A DNA stretch of 15,480 bases from DATBFX01 sp036558305. GTDB lineage: Bacteria > Chloroflexota > Chloroflexia > Thermomicrobiales > UBA6265. The stretch is from the NCBI GenBank assembly GCA_036558305.1, contig DATBFX010000132.1, positions 1 to 15,480 on the forward strand, read 5' to 3'. Positions 1 through 7,690 of this stretch are shown here, piece after piece. The notes beneath the pieces are model-generated. The model searched no databases, was not told where the DNA came from, and saw nothing but the letters and a program-made list of their open reading frames with translations. The first letter of the stretch is position 1. Every line of letters begins with the position of its first letter. A program made the translations under genes and the position numbers.

Positions 1-76
1 TGACGACCGAGATGAGTCGGTTCCACATCACTTCCAGTTGGATCGGATCGAGGCGACGTTCCGGGGCTACGGTCAT
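1..76 (-). CDS. hyuB: Hydantoinase B / oxoprolinase family protein, N-terminal fragment (cut by window edge)
   Basis: Reading the minus strand from the ATG at 76 gives 25 codons, open to the window edge. They encode a peptide containing LDPIQLEVMWNRLISVV. This resembles the conserved N-terminus of hydantoinase B subunits (pattern DPIxLEVxxNRLxxVV). The B subunit works with the A subunit in ATP-dependent opening of hydantoin or 5-oxoproline rings in the cytoplasm. A complete hyuA-like gene lies 2.5 kb upstream on the same strand, which supports the call. No strong Shine-Dalgarno is visible; GAG about 9 nt before the ATG is the only candidate. The gene follows the lipoprotein gene by 58 nt, with a hairpin in between. 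Only the first 25 residues can be seen, so the subfamily is unknown. Confidence 0.75.
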   Translation of the reverse strand, partial: MTVAPERRLDPIQLEVMWNRLISVV

Positions 77-105
77 GGGCACTACTCGCGTGGTGCTGCG
101 CGGGG

Positions 106-133
106 CGACCCGCGGGCGCCGCCCCGCGGGTCG
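106..133 (-). terminator. GC-rich hairpin downstream of the lipoprotein gene
   Basis: A perfect 11-bp inverted repeat (106-116 with 123-133) closes a 6-nt loop. It begins one base past the lipoprotein stop codon on the minus strand and ends 29 nt before the hyuB-like start. No U-tract follows, so it is not a classic intrinsic terminator. It could be a termination or attenuation hairpin, or a transcript-stabilising structure between the two genes. Confidence 0.5.
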
Positions 134-134
134 G

Positions 135-1694
135 TCAAACACAGCCGGTCGCAGCCGACGCGGTCGAGGACGCGGTCGCCGAACCGGTAACCGGGCTACC
201 TGCCGGTGATGAGGCTTTGGCGGACGAACTCGCGGCCGGCGACGCCGCCGGTGATCCGGCACCCGGGCTGGCCGCAGACGTCTGGGTGGCCGCCGGAGAC
301 GGCGGGCACGTCGGCAGCGGCGTGGAGGTTGGCGGTGCCGGTGTTGCCGTCGCCGTCGGCGGAACGACCGAGGGCACAGGCGGTACCGGTGTCGACGTCG
401 GGGGCACGCGGGTCGCGGTCGGCGGCGCCGGCGTGGACGTCGGGGGCACCGGAGTCGCCGACGGAAGAATCTTGGTCGCGGTTGCGGTTGGCGGGATCGG
501 AGTCGAGGTCGCGGTCGGTGCCGGCGTCGCCGTGCGGGTGGCGGTGGGCGGAACCGGCGTCGCTGTCGGCGGAACCGGGGTCGCGGTGGGAGAGGATGTC
601 GCGGTCGGCGGCACAGGCGTCCTCGTCGCGGTAGCGGTCGCGGTCGGAGGAACCGGGGTCGAGGTGGCAGTCGGCGGGACTCGAGTCGCGGTGGACGTCG
701 CTGTCGCGGTCGCGGTGCTCGTTGCGGTCGCGGTCGGCGGAACCGGCGTCGCAGTGGCTGTCGGCGGCTTCGGCGTCGCCGTTGGGGTTGCCGTAGCGGT
801 GTGAGTCGCGGTCGCGGTGAGGGTTGCGGTCCGGGTGGCGGTCGCGGTGTGAGTGGCGGTATGGGTTGCGCTGGAAGTAGCGGTTGGCGTCGCCGTCGGT
901 ACCTTTGTTGGTGTTCGGGTTGCGGTTGCGGTTGCCGTCGATGTTGCCGTGTTCGTCGAAGTCGGTGCCGTTGTCTTCGTCGCCGTCGGAACCGGCGTGT
1001 CCGTCGGTTTGGTGGTTGCAGAGGACGCCGCGGTCGCCGACTTTGTCGCCGGCGGCACGACGATCAGTGTCGTCGGAATCGCCGACGCGCTTTGACTGGC
1101 GACGACGACCGGCGAAGCTGCCGTCGTCGCCGACTCGGTCGCTACCGGCGAGGTCGCTTGCGGCGATGCGACACCTTCGGGGCTGGCCGCGATCGTCGGC
1201 GCGATCTTCGTCGCCGTCGCGGTCGCTTCGACGATCGGAGAAGCGGCGACCGTCTCGGTCGACTTCGCGGTTGGGGAACCCGTCATCGCTTCCGTCACGC
1301 TCACGCCGGGGGTCGCTTCCACCGCCGGCGACGCGATCTCGTGCGTCGGAGACGTTTCGACGACCGGGGAACCGACCGCTCCGGTCTGAGCAACGGCCGG
1401 CGAAGCTTTCGCCGTCGGCGAGGCTGCTATTTCGGTTTTCACGACCTGGACCGCGGCACCGGTCGGGCTACCGGCCGGCGATGCGACCGGCGAGGCTTTT
1501 TGGGGCGTCGCCGCGGAGGCAGGAGTCGTCGCCGCTTGTGCCGGGGTCTGACTTGGCGCCTGAACGGTGGACCCGGTGGTCGCGACGGGCGTCTTTTCCT
1601 CATCCGACCGCCCGCAGGCCGCCAGGACCACCAGCGCCAGCGCGAAGACCGACGCAAACGTGCCCAAACGCGCGAGGTGTCGCCCGCGTCGCAT
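135..1694 (-). CDS. Secreted Pro/Thr/Ala/Ser-rich disordered lipoprotein
   Basis: 519 residues. The start is the ATG at 1694, because GGGGAGAAGG sits just upstream; an in-frame extension to 1790 lacks such a site and would bury the signal peptide. The N-terminus is a clear lipoprotein signal: basic MRRGRHLARLG, a hydrophobic stretch, then the lipobox LAAC with the lipidated Cys at residue 27. All of the mature part is low complexity. First come Ser/Pro/Ala/Val segments (ASP, TSP motifs), then a long array of PTATAT, PVPPTAT and TATATRT units, then a Ser/Ala/Gly tail. No globular domain is visible. The only other cysteines are in LPTC and at the second-last residue. Such Pro/Thr-rich stretches are common in Chloroflexota surface proteins as spacers or glycosylation targets; here no domain is attached. 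The function is unknown. It lies between the VOC gene and hyuB. Confidence 0.8.
   Translation of the reverse strand: MRRGRHLARLGTFASVFALALVVLAACGRSDEEKTPVATTGSTVQAPSQTPAQAATTPASAATPQKASPVASPAGSPTGAAVQVVKTEIAASPTAKASPAVAQTGAVGSPVVETSPTHEIASPAVEATPGVSVTEAMTGSPTAKSTETVAASPIVEATATATKIAPTIAASPEGVASPQATSPVATESATTAASPVVVASQSASAIPTTLIVVPPATKSATAASSATTKPTDTPVPTATKTTAPTSTNTATSTATATATRTPTKVPTATPTATSSATHTATHTATATRTATLTATATHTATATPTATPKPPTATATPVPPTATATSTATATATSTATRVPPTATSTPVPPTATATATRTPVPPTATSSPTATPVPPTATPVPPTATRTATPAPTATSTPIPPTATATKILPSATPVPPTSTPAPPTATRVPPTSTPVPPVPSVVPPTATATPAPPTSTPLPTCPPSPAATQTSAASPGAGSPAASPAASSSAKASSPAGSPVTGSATASSTASAATGCV
300..1015 (-). repeat. Degenerate Pro-Thr codon repeat array inside the lipoprotein gene
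   Basis: About 0.7 kb of short imperfect repeats read on the minus strand as PTATAT, PVPPTAT and TATATRT units. On the plus strand they appear as recurring GTCGCGGTCGGCGG-like words, which create long spurious frames rich in VAVAVGG. The units vary in codon choice, so the array is degenerate rather than freshly expanded. Confidence 0.75.
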
Positions 1695-1790
1695 GCCCTT
1701 CTCCCCATCCCGCTGCGAACCGGCGCGTCGCTTGCCCCTCACGAATCGACGCCGGATTCTCGCCAAGCCCGCCGTTGGGTTCCTGTGCAA

Positions 1791-1819
1791 ATCCTAAGGT
1801 GCCTGGCGATTGTCCGCAA
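1791..1819 (-). promoter_or_regulatory. Possible sigma-70 promoter of the lipoprotein gene
   Basis: On the minus strand TTGCGG (1819-1814) is followed by a 17-nt spacer and TAGGAT (1796-1791), about 97 nt upstream of the chosen start. The -35 matches the consensus at only three positions and the -10 at four, so this is a moderate candidate. The rest of the 251-bp gap between the VOC stop and the lipoprotein start shows nothing else clear. Confidence 0.35.
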
Positions 1820-1945
1820 GCGAGTCGGGCGCTGACGCATCGTTGGCGCGACCGACGCCGATCCGAAGCGCGCCCCGGCGAAACGAGAGTTGGCGCGGAG
1901 GGCGTTCCTCCTCCGCGCCGTGTGAGATGTGGGTGGACCGTGCGA

Positions 1946-2374
1946 TCAATCGGCCGTCGCCGCGGCGACGGCCGTCGCGAGTTCGTCCGGGCTGACTTTG
2001 CGGACTTCCTTGGAGACCGACAGGGAGTACCCGTCGGGATCCTTGATCGACCAGTCGCGGTGTCCCCAGAACTGGTCGGTCGGTTCCTGGACGACGGCGG
2101 CGCCGCTCCGCTTGGCGTGCGCGAATTCGTCGTCGATGTCGTCCTCGTCGCCCAGCGTGAAATAGAGGACGACGCCGTCGCCGGCGTGGTCGAGTCGATC
2201 CTGGCCTTGCGGGCCGAACATCAGGTTGACGTTGCCGCGCCGCACCGCGGCGTGGACAAGCTCGCCGTTCTCACCCGGCATCGTGATCGTGGTCTCGAAA
2301 CCGAGCACGTCGTTGTAGAACCGCAACGTCTCGCGCATGTCCTTGACGGCAAGAATGGGATCCAGACTCTTCAT
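1946..2374 (-). CDS. VOC superfamily (glyoxalase/bleomycin-resistance fold) protein
   Basis: 142 residues, ATG at 2374, with AAGGAG 12 nt upstream. The same frame stays open far upstream through the hyuA gene, but that part is antisense shadow. The protein has the paired beta-alpha-beta layout of the vicinal oxygen chelate fold. An N-terminal half contains FYNDVLGFE (19-27) and LVHAAVRRGNVNLMFG (39-54). A C-terminal half contains TDQFWGHRDWSIKDPDGYSL (99-118), typical of the glyoxalase/PhnB-like branch. His41 and His105 are possible metal-region residues. VOC proteins include lyases, dioxygenases, epimerases and drug-binding proteins; the reaction cannot be told from sequence alone. It lies 224 bp downstream of hyuA with its own promoter, so it may be expressed independently. 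Confidence 0.85.
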   Translation of the reverse strand: MKSLDPILAVKDMRETLRFYNDVLGFETTITMPGENGELVHAAVRRGNVNLMFGPQGQDRLDHAGDGVVLYFTLGDEDDIDDEFAHAKRSGAAVVQEPTDQFWGHRDWSIKDPDGYSLSVSKEVRKVSPDELATAVAAATAD

Positions 2375-2544
2375 GGGAGTGGGTCGCTCCTTTGTCCGTG
2401 GCGTATACGCCCGAGGGGTGAGCGCGGTCGGGTGCCCACCGTCAAGTGCGGGGCGGAACGACGCGCCGCGACGGACAATCTCGAGCTTGCCGCCTCGATT
2501 CCCGCCTGGCCGGCAGCGGCGGGATCTGGGCACGTCGTCTGCGC

Positions 2545-2574
2545 ACGATAGAACAAGTGTCCTATCTCTGTCAA
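2545..2574 (-). promoter_or_regulatory. Promoter with embedded dyad operator upstream of the VOC gene
   Basis: On the minus strand a consensus -35 TTGACA (2574-2569) is followed by an 18-nt spacer and TATCGT (2550-2545). Between and overlapping these elements lies an imperfect palindrome at 2547-2566. Its arms are GATAGAACA and TGTCCTATC, 8 of 9 pairs complementary, around a central AG. A dyad in this position is the classic site for a dimeric repressor. The promoter begins 24 bp past the hyuA stop and lies about 170 nt upstream of the VOC start. Confidence 0.6.
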
Positions 2575-2598
2575 GCGGACGCGCGGCGAACAGCGCGA

Positions 2599-4719
2599 TT
2601 ACAACGAGAGCGCCACGACCAGGTTGAGCAGATCGTCGACCTGGACGCGGGCATTGGGGCCGATTACGGCCGTCGATTCCCGTTCTTCGACGATCGCGGG
2701 TCCGTGGAACCCATCGCCGGTGGCAAGCGCGTAGCGGTCGTACACCGGCACGGTTTCCCACAAACGCGTTTCCGGCAGGTAGATCGGGCGGGACCCTTTC
2801 CGCGCGGCCGTCGCGGCCACGGCTGCGCGCTTCCCGACTCGTGCGAGAGGAACCGTGGGCGTCGCCGCCGATACCACCAATCGCCAGTTGATCGCCTCGA
2901 CCGGGTTGCCGGTCGCGACCCGCCCGTAGAGCGCCCGATAGACCTCCTCGAACCGTGCCGCGAGCACCGGCGTCGTGCTCGCATCCAGCCGACCCTCCGG
3001 AACGGCGACCAGGACTTGATGCCCCTGACCCACGTACCGCAACTCGGCCGTCCGCGTCACGACGATGTCCGCCTCGTGGGCTCCGGCGGTGCGGAGGATG
3101 GCGAATCCCTCCTGCTCCATTTCCCCAAATCGCGCGTTGACTTCGCTCCAATCGAGCGCGTCGAGGCGACTGTAGAAGCTGCGCACGAAGTCGAACGCCA
3201 GCGGAGCCACCAGGAACCCGACGGTACTCGTCACGCCGGCACCGAGCGGAACCACCAACACCGGGACCCGCAGGATCTCGGCGACCCGGAATGCATGGAC
3301 CGGTCCCGCCCCGCCGAAGGCGAAAACGGGATAGGCGCGCGGGTCTTTGCCCTGCTCGATGGCGTGGATGCGCGCCGCGCTCGCCATCTGCTCGTTGACG
3401 ACCTGGTGGATTCCCCAGGCCGTCTCGATCGTCCCCAGCCCGAGGCGCTCGCCGAGCGACGCGACCGCGCGTTCGGCCGCGTCGCGATCGAGCGACATCT
3501 GCCCGCCGAGGAAAAACTCCGGGTCGAGGTAGCCGAGCAGCAGATCGGCGTCGGTCACCGTCGGTTCGGTGCCGCCGCGACCGTAGCAGGCGGGGCCGGG
3601 ATCGGCACCGGCACTGTCGGGCCCAACTTTGAGCAACCCGAGGGAATCGACCCGCGCGATGCTGCCGCCGCCGGCACCGATCTCGATCATCTCGATGACC
3701 GGCACCTTGATCGGCAACCCGCTCCCCTTCTTGAAGCGGTAGACGCGACTGACTTCGAACTCGGCGCTGACGGACGGTTTGCCGCCATCGATCAGGCAGC
3801 ACTTGGCCGTGGTCCCGCCCATGTCGAACGAAAAGAGCGAGGGCCGACCGGTCAGTCGGCCGTAGTGGGCGGCGGCCAAGGCCCCCGCCGCCGGCCCCGA
3901 TTCAACGAGGCGGATCGGATAGCGCGCCGCCGTTTCGACGGTGCCGATGCCGCCCGAAGAGAGCATGACGAAGAGCGGGCAATCGAGCCCGAGATCATGC
4001 AAACCCCGAACCAGTCGAGCAAGGTACCGGCTCACGAGCGGCCGCACGTAGACGTTGGCGATCGTCGTGCTCGCGCGCTCGAACTCCCGGATCTCCGGCA
4101 CCACGTCGCCCGACGCGGAGACGACGAGGTCGGGAAGGCGCTCTTCGATCTCCGCGACCAACCGCCGCTCGTGCGCCGGATTCTGGTAGCTGTGGAGGAG
4201 GCAGACGGCCGCGGCCTCGATCCCCTCACCGTGGAGAAAGTCGACGGCGCGCGCGATTTCGGCGGAATTGAGGGCCGTCAATACGGTGCCGTCTGAGAGC
4301 ACCCGCTCGTCGATCTCAAACCGGAGGGAGCGGGGCACCAGCGGTTTGGGCAACTCCAGGAAGAGATCGTAGAGATCGTAGCGATGCTCGCGCCCGATCT
4401 CGACCGCGTCGCGAAATCCCTTCGTCGTCACGAGTGCGGTCCGGGCGCCCTTACGTTCGATCAGGGCGTTGGTGACGAGCGTCGTCCCGTGGACGATCTG
4501 ACCGACCTCCTCCGGCCGGCGCGCCGCAGAATCGAGGAGGAGTCGGACACCGTCCTGGACGGCGCGCGACGGGTCGTCCGGCGTCGTGAGGACCTTGCCG
4601 AGGAAGAAGTCGCCGGAATCGCCGTCGACCAGGAGGAGATCGGTGAAGGTGCCGCCGATGTCGACGCCGATGCGAAGCGACGCGCGGTACGCCCGAACCT
4701 CTTTACGAGCCACTGACAC
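2599..4719 (-). CDS. hyuA: Hydantoinase/oxoprolinase A subunit (N-methylhydantoinase A family)
   Basis: 706 residues from the GTG at 4719, chosen because GAGGAG lies 6 nt upstream; an in-frame TTG at 4740 would precede that site. The family uses ATP to open the ring of hydantoins or 5-oxoproline, usually with a B subunit. The N-terminal domain has the phosphate-binding motif DIGGTFTD (20-27) and HGTTLVTNALIERKG (77-91). The central actin-like ATPase domain has SGPAAG (274-279), FDMGGTTAK (298-306), GAGGGS (348-353) and the signature GPDSAGADPGPACYG (366-380). A normal C-terminal domain follows, and the length is typical. There is no signal peptide, so it is cytoplasmic. The B partner is not adjacent; a hyuB-like start lies at the left window edge after two unrelated genes. 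The gene is divergent from the LuxR-type regulator. The substrate is unknown. Confidence 0.92.
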   Translation of the reverse strand: MSVARKEVRAYRASLRIGVDIGGTFTDLLLVDGDSGDFFLGKVLTTPDDPSRAVQDGVRLLLDSAARRPEEVGQIVHGTTLVTNALIERKGARTALVTTKGFRDAVEIGREHRYDLYDLFLELPKPLVPRSLRFEIDERVLSDGTVLTALNSAEIARAVDFLHGEGIEAAAVCLLHSYQNPAHERRLVAEIEERLPDLVVSASGDVVPEIREFERASTTIANVYVRPLVSRYLARLVRGLHDLGLDCPLFVMLSSGGIGTVETAARYPIRLVESGPAAGALAAAHYGRLTGRPSLFSFDMGGTTAKCCLIDGGKPSVSAEFEVSRVYRFKKGSGLPIKVPVIEMIEIGAGGGSIARVDSLGLLKVGPDSAGADPGPACYGRGGTEPTVTDADLLLGYLDPEFFLGGQMSLDRDAAERAVASLGERLGLGTIETAWGIHQVVNEQMASAARIHAIEQGKDPRAYPVFAFGGAGPVHAFRVAEILRVPVLVVPLGAGVTSTVGFLVAPLAFDFVRSFYSRLDALDWSEVNARFGEMEQEGFAILRTAGAHEADIVVTRTAELRYVGQGHQVLVAVPEGRLDASTTPVLAARFEEVYRALYGRVATGNPVEAINWRLVVSAATPTVPLARVGKRAAVAATAARKGSRPIYLPETRLWETVPVYDRYALATGDGFHGPAIVEERESTAVIGPNARVQVDDLLNLVVALSL

Positions 4720-4885
4720 ACGCCTCTCCTCACGCGGCAACCACTCCGGCGGTGCATCCTACCCTACGATTCGCCGGTCGAGAAGACCGGGCGTATTCGA
4801 TTCCGGCAGACCCGTCTTCGACAAGATTCGTGAACGGTTCTGCGATTCGTTTGCATCCATCGGACCGGTCGTCGATGCTACCGCA
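4720..4885. promoter_or_regulatory. Divergent intergenic region between hyuA and the LuxR-type regulator
   Basis: This 166-bp region must hold the start signals for both diverging genes. No consensus promoter stands out. On the minus strand TAGGAT near 4763 is a weak -10 candidate for hyuA. A short inverted repeat CCGGTC/GACCGG (4774-4779 with 4785-4790) could be a binding site or hairpin. Control of hyuA by the neighbouring regulator is only inferred from this arrangement. Confidence 0.35.
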
Positions 4886-7654
4886 ATGTTGGCCGAACCG
4901 ACGACGGACAGGACAGTCGGCGGTGACGTGTCCGGTGCGCCGGACACCTGGCCGCTGACCGCGCGCGAGGCGGCTCTGGCGCTCGGCGTGAGTGAGCGTA
5001 CGATCCGGCGCGCCATCGCCCGCGGCGAACTCGCCGCGACCAAGCGTGCCGGTGTTTACCGGATCGCGCTGGCGGACCTCGATTGCTATCGACAGGGGGG
5101 TCGCGTCGACGTCCTGCGCGCGCCCCCGGCGCACCGCGACCCGCCCCGGCTGCTCTCCTTCCCCGACCGGGAGGACGCATTCGGGCCCATGGTTCCCCGC
5201 CCGCGCACAAATCTGATCGGGCGAGAGCGTGACCTTGCCGCCGTCGCTGCGTTGCTGCTCCGCGCCGACGTGGGGGTCCTGACCCTGACCGGCCCCGGCG
5301 GGGTGGGCAGGACTCGGCTGGCGCTGGCGGTCGCAACGGAGGTCGCCGAGGCGTTTCCGGACGGTGTGTGGTTCGTCAGTCTCGCACAGATCCGTGATCC
5401 CGCGCTCGTTGCCCCCACGATCGCCCAGGCCCTCGGCGTCCGCGAAGGAGGGGACCGGAGGCTCGTCGAGCGGATCGCCGCGTTCATCGGCGATAAGCGT
5501 CTCCTGCTGCTGCTCGACAACTTCGAGCAGGTTGTGGAGGCGGCACCGGTGGTGGCCGACCTGCTCCGCTGCTGCCCGGGACTGACCGTGCTCGCGACGA
5601 GCCGGATGCGGCTGAGCATCGGCGAGGAGCACGAGCGTGCCGTGCCCCCGCTGGGGTTGACCGCGGCAAACGCGGCGCTCTCGGTCGACGACGCGATTGC
5701 CTCCGAGGCGGTCCGCCTGTTCGCCGTACGCGCGCAGACGACCCGCCACGACTTCGCGGTTACGCCCGAGAACGCGGCGACCGTTGCCGCCGTCTGCCGC
5801 CGCCTCGACGGGCTTCCCCTGGCGATCGAATTGGCGGCGGCGCGGATCAAACTCCTGACGCCGGCGGAGTTGCTGGAACGGTTGGAGCCGCGGCTGCCGC
5901 TCCTGACCGGCGGCGCCCGCGACGTCCCGGCGCACCAACAGACCATGCGCGGCACGATCGCCTGGAGCCACGATCTGCTCGCCGAGGACGAGCAGGTCCT
6001 CTTCCGACGGTTGGCGGTCTTCGTCGGCGGCTTCACCTTGGACGCGGCCGAAGCCGTCTGCGGGACGGAGGGGGCAGGGGGCAGGGGGCAGGGGGCAGGA
6101 GCACGATCCGCTGAGCCCTGTCCCCCGACCCCTGCCCCCTCCGTCTTCGATGGGCTCGGCGCGCTGGTAGACAAGAGTCTGCTGCAAACGGAGACGAGTG
6201 CGGTCGGGGAGAGCCGCTACGCGATGCTGGAGACGGTGCGCGAGTTCGGGCTGGAGCGGTTGCGGGCGAGTGGCGAAGAGGGCGCGATCCGCGACGCGCA
6301 CGCCGGCCACTTTCTTGCCCTGGCGGAGCAGGCCGAACCGGCGGCAAAGGGACCCGACCAAGGGAAGTGGATGGCGCGCCTCGACGCCGAGCAGGCCAAC
6401 CTGGACGCGGCGCTGGACTGGTTCGAAGAGCGGCGAGACATCGAGCGGGCGCTCCGGCTGGCGAGTGCGCTCAACGCGCACTGGTACGAACGCGGCCATC
6501 TGACAGAAGGCCGGCGCCGGTTGGATGACCTGCTTGCCGTCGCCACGGACGAGGTCTCGGCCGCCGTGCGGATCGAGGCGTACCAAGGCGCCGGTCACTT
6601 CGCCCAGAAGATGGGGGATCAGGAGAAGGCGCGGAGATATTACGAAGCCTGTCTGGCCCTCGCACGGGAGGCGAACGACCGGCGGCGGATGGCCCGGGCG
6701 CTCATCACCCTCGGCCACCAGGCGCACCAGCGGAACGATGTCGGACGCTCGGAGGTCTGCCTGTCGGAGGCGCTATCGCTGTCTCGCCAACTCGGGGATC
6801 GCTGGCACGAAGCCTGGGCATCGGGCCATCTGGGCGAGTTGGCTTCCGACCTGGGCGACCACACGACGGCCATTGCACTCTGGCAGCAAGCCGTCGCGCT
6901 TTTTGATCTGCTCGGGGATCGCTCGTACGGTGCCTGGAGTCTCCGTGGTCTCGCCTCCGCCGTCTGTCGCGGTGGCGAACCGGAGCGGGCGATCCCGCTC
7001 GCGGAGGAGGCCCTCGCGGTCTTGGGCGACCTGGGCATTAAGGTCCAATATGCCAGCACGCTCCGCGTCCTCGGCGAGGCAGTCCTGGAACAGGGCGATC
7101 TGGTACGCGCCGCCGCCATTTACGAAGAGGCCCTCCTCCTGCTCAATCATCTCGCTCACCGGTGGCTCCAGATCGTGTGCGCGTTTGGCGTGGCAAGGCT
7201 TGCCGGAATGCTCGGCCAGGCCGAACGGGCGGCCCGCCTGCTGGCGGCGCAAGAACCGCTGCGCGCGGCGCTCGGCTTCGCCCTGCCCCCGTTCGAGCAG
7301 CCCGCCTACACCCGCGCCGTCGATGCCGCGCGTGCGGCGCTCGGGGAAGCGGTCTTCGCGGCAAACTGGCAGGAAGGGCGGAACCTGTCGATCGACCAGG
7401 TGATCGCCGAGGCATTCGCGGTCGTCACCGACCCCATCCCGACCACCGCCCCGGCTACCCGCCACCTCCTGACGCGCCGCGAGCGGGAGGTCCTGAACTT
7501 GCTGGTCGAGGGCCGCTCCGACCGCGAGATCGCCGAGGCGCTATCGATCGGCCGGCGGACGGTCGAGACCCACGTCGCCGCCATCCTCAACAAACTGGGA
7601 CTCGACTCCCGCACCGCGGTCGCCGCCTACGCCGTCCGCCATGGCCTCGCCTGA
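4886..7654 (+). CDS. Multidomain transcriptional regulator: excisionase-type HTH, NB-ARC-like ATPase, TPR-like region, LuxR HTH
   Basis: 922 residues. The ATG at 4886 was chosen because the HTH begins soon after; its Shine-Dalgarno is weak, so a nearby GTG is possible. The order is as follows. An excisionase/MerR-like HTH (about 23-68) contains TAREAALALGVSERTIRRAI. A P-loop ATPase has Walker A GPGGVGRT (136-143) and Walker B LLLLLDN (206-212). Further ATPase motifs are ATSRMRL and GLPLAIELAAARI, followed by a winged-helix segment to about 392. A low-complexity insert covers 394-419, and a TPR-like helical region runs to about 800. A LuxR HTH lies at 862-922, containing LTRREREVLNLLVEGRSDREIA. 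Such proteins are signal-gated cytoplasmic transcription regulators related to the LAL/STAND class. Arg142 replaces the usual Walker A lysine, which may weaken ATP hydrolysis. It is divergent from hyuA, a possible target. The inducer is unknown. Confidence 0.88.
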   Translation: MLAEPTTDRTVGGDVSGAPDTWPLTAREAALALGVSERTIRRAIARGELAATKRAGVYRIALADLDCYRQGGRVDVLRAPPAHRDPPRLLSFPDREDAFGPMVPRPRTNLIGRERDLAAVAALLLRADVGVLTLTGPGGVGRTRLALAVATEVAEAFPDGVWFVSLAQIRDPALVAPTIAQALGVREGGDRRLVERIAAFIGDKRLLLLLDNFEQVVEAAPVVADLLRCCPGLTVLATSRMRLSIGEEHERAVPPLGLTAANAALSVDDAIASEAVRLFAVRAQTTRHDFAVTPENAATVAAVCRRLDGLPLAIELAAARIKLLTPAELLERLEPRLPLLTGGARDVPAHQQTMRGTIAWSHDLLAEDEQVLFRRLAVFVGGFTLDAAEAVCGTEGAGGRGQGAGARSAEPCPPTPAPSVFDGLGALVDKSLLQTETSAVGESRYAMLETVREFGLERLRASGEEGAIRDAHAGHFLALAEQAEPAAKGPDQGKWMARLDAEQANLDAALDWFEERRDIERALRLASALNAHWYERGHLTEGRRRLDDLLAVATDEVSAAVRIEAYQGAGHFAQKMGDQEKARRYYEACLALAREANDRRRMARALITLGHQAHQRNDVGRSEVCLSEALSLSRQLGDRWHEAWASGHLGELASDLGDHTTAIALWQQAVALFDLLGDRSYGAWSLRGLASAVCRGGEPERAIPLAEEALAVLGDLGIKVQYASTLRVLGEAVLEQGDLVRAAAIYEEALLLLNHLAHRWLQIVCAFGVARLAGMLGQAERAARLLAAQEPLRAALGFALPPFEQPAYTRAVDAARAALGEAVFAANWQEGRNLSIDQVIAEAFAVVTDPIPTTAPATRHLLTRREREVLNLLVEGRSDREIAEALSIGRRTVETHVAAILNKLGLDSRTAVAAYAVRHGLA
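6064..6145 (+). repeat. GGGGGCA tandem repeat inside a 17-bp perfect inverted repeat, in-frame within the regulator gene
   Basis: Four consecutive copies of GGGGGCA occupy 6070-6097. The segment is bounded by a perfect 17-bp inverted repeat, 6064-6080 with 6129-6145. The G-runs of five with 2-nt CA loops fit a G-quadruplex pattern on the coding strand. It translates without a stop as about 26 residues of Gly/Ala/Pro-rich linker. This lies between the winged-helix end (AVCG) and the conserved VFDGLGALVDKSLL block, a place where family members vary in length. It looks like a small palindromic element inserted at a tolerant loop. Confidence 0.75.
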
Positions 7655-7690
7655 TCCACGCGATCAGGACAACGCAAGTCGGCGGCGTTG

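Noticed and set aside
298..320. LPTC near the end of the lipoprotein as a sortase signal.
   Set aside because: It lacks the LPxTG threonine-glycine, a hydrophobic segment and a basic tail.
300..1015. Regular repeats considered as a CRISPR array.
   Set aside because: No constant repeat length or unique spacers; these are codon repeats for Pro-Thr units.
217..2551. Long plus-strand frames over the lipoprotein gene (VAVAVGG-rich and Arg-rich products).
   Set aside because: They are complements of the Pro-Thr repeat; the minus frame has a signal peptide, lipobox and ribosome site, these do not.
1946..3802. A 618-codon minus-strand frame ending in the VOC protein.
   Set aside because: Its first three quarters are an Arg-rich shadow of hyuA; only the part from 2374 matches a protein family.
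2446..4296. A 616-codon plus-strand frame opposite hyuA.
   Set aside because: Biased Arg/Asp composition with no family motif; antisense shadow of hyuA.
4730..6727. A 665-codon minus-strand frame opposite the regulator.
   Set aside because: Low-information composition and no motifs; antisense shadow of the ATPase gene.
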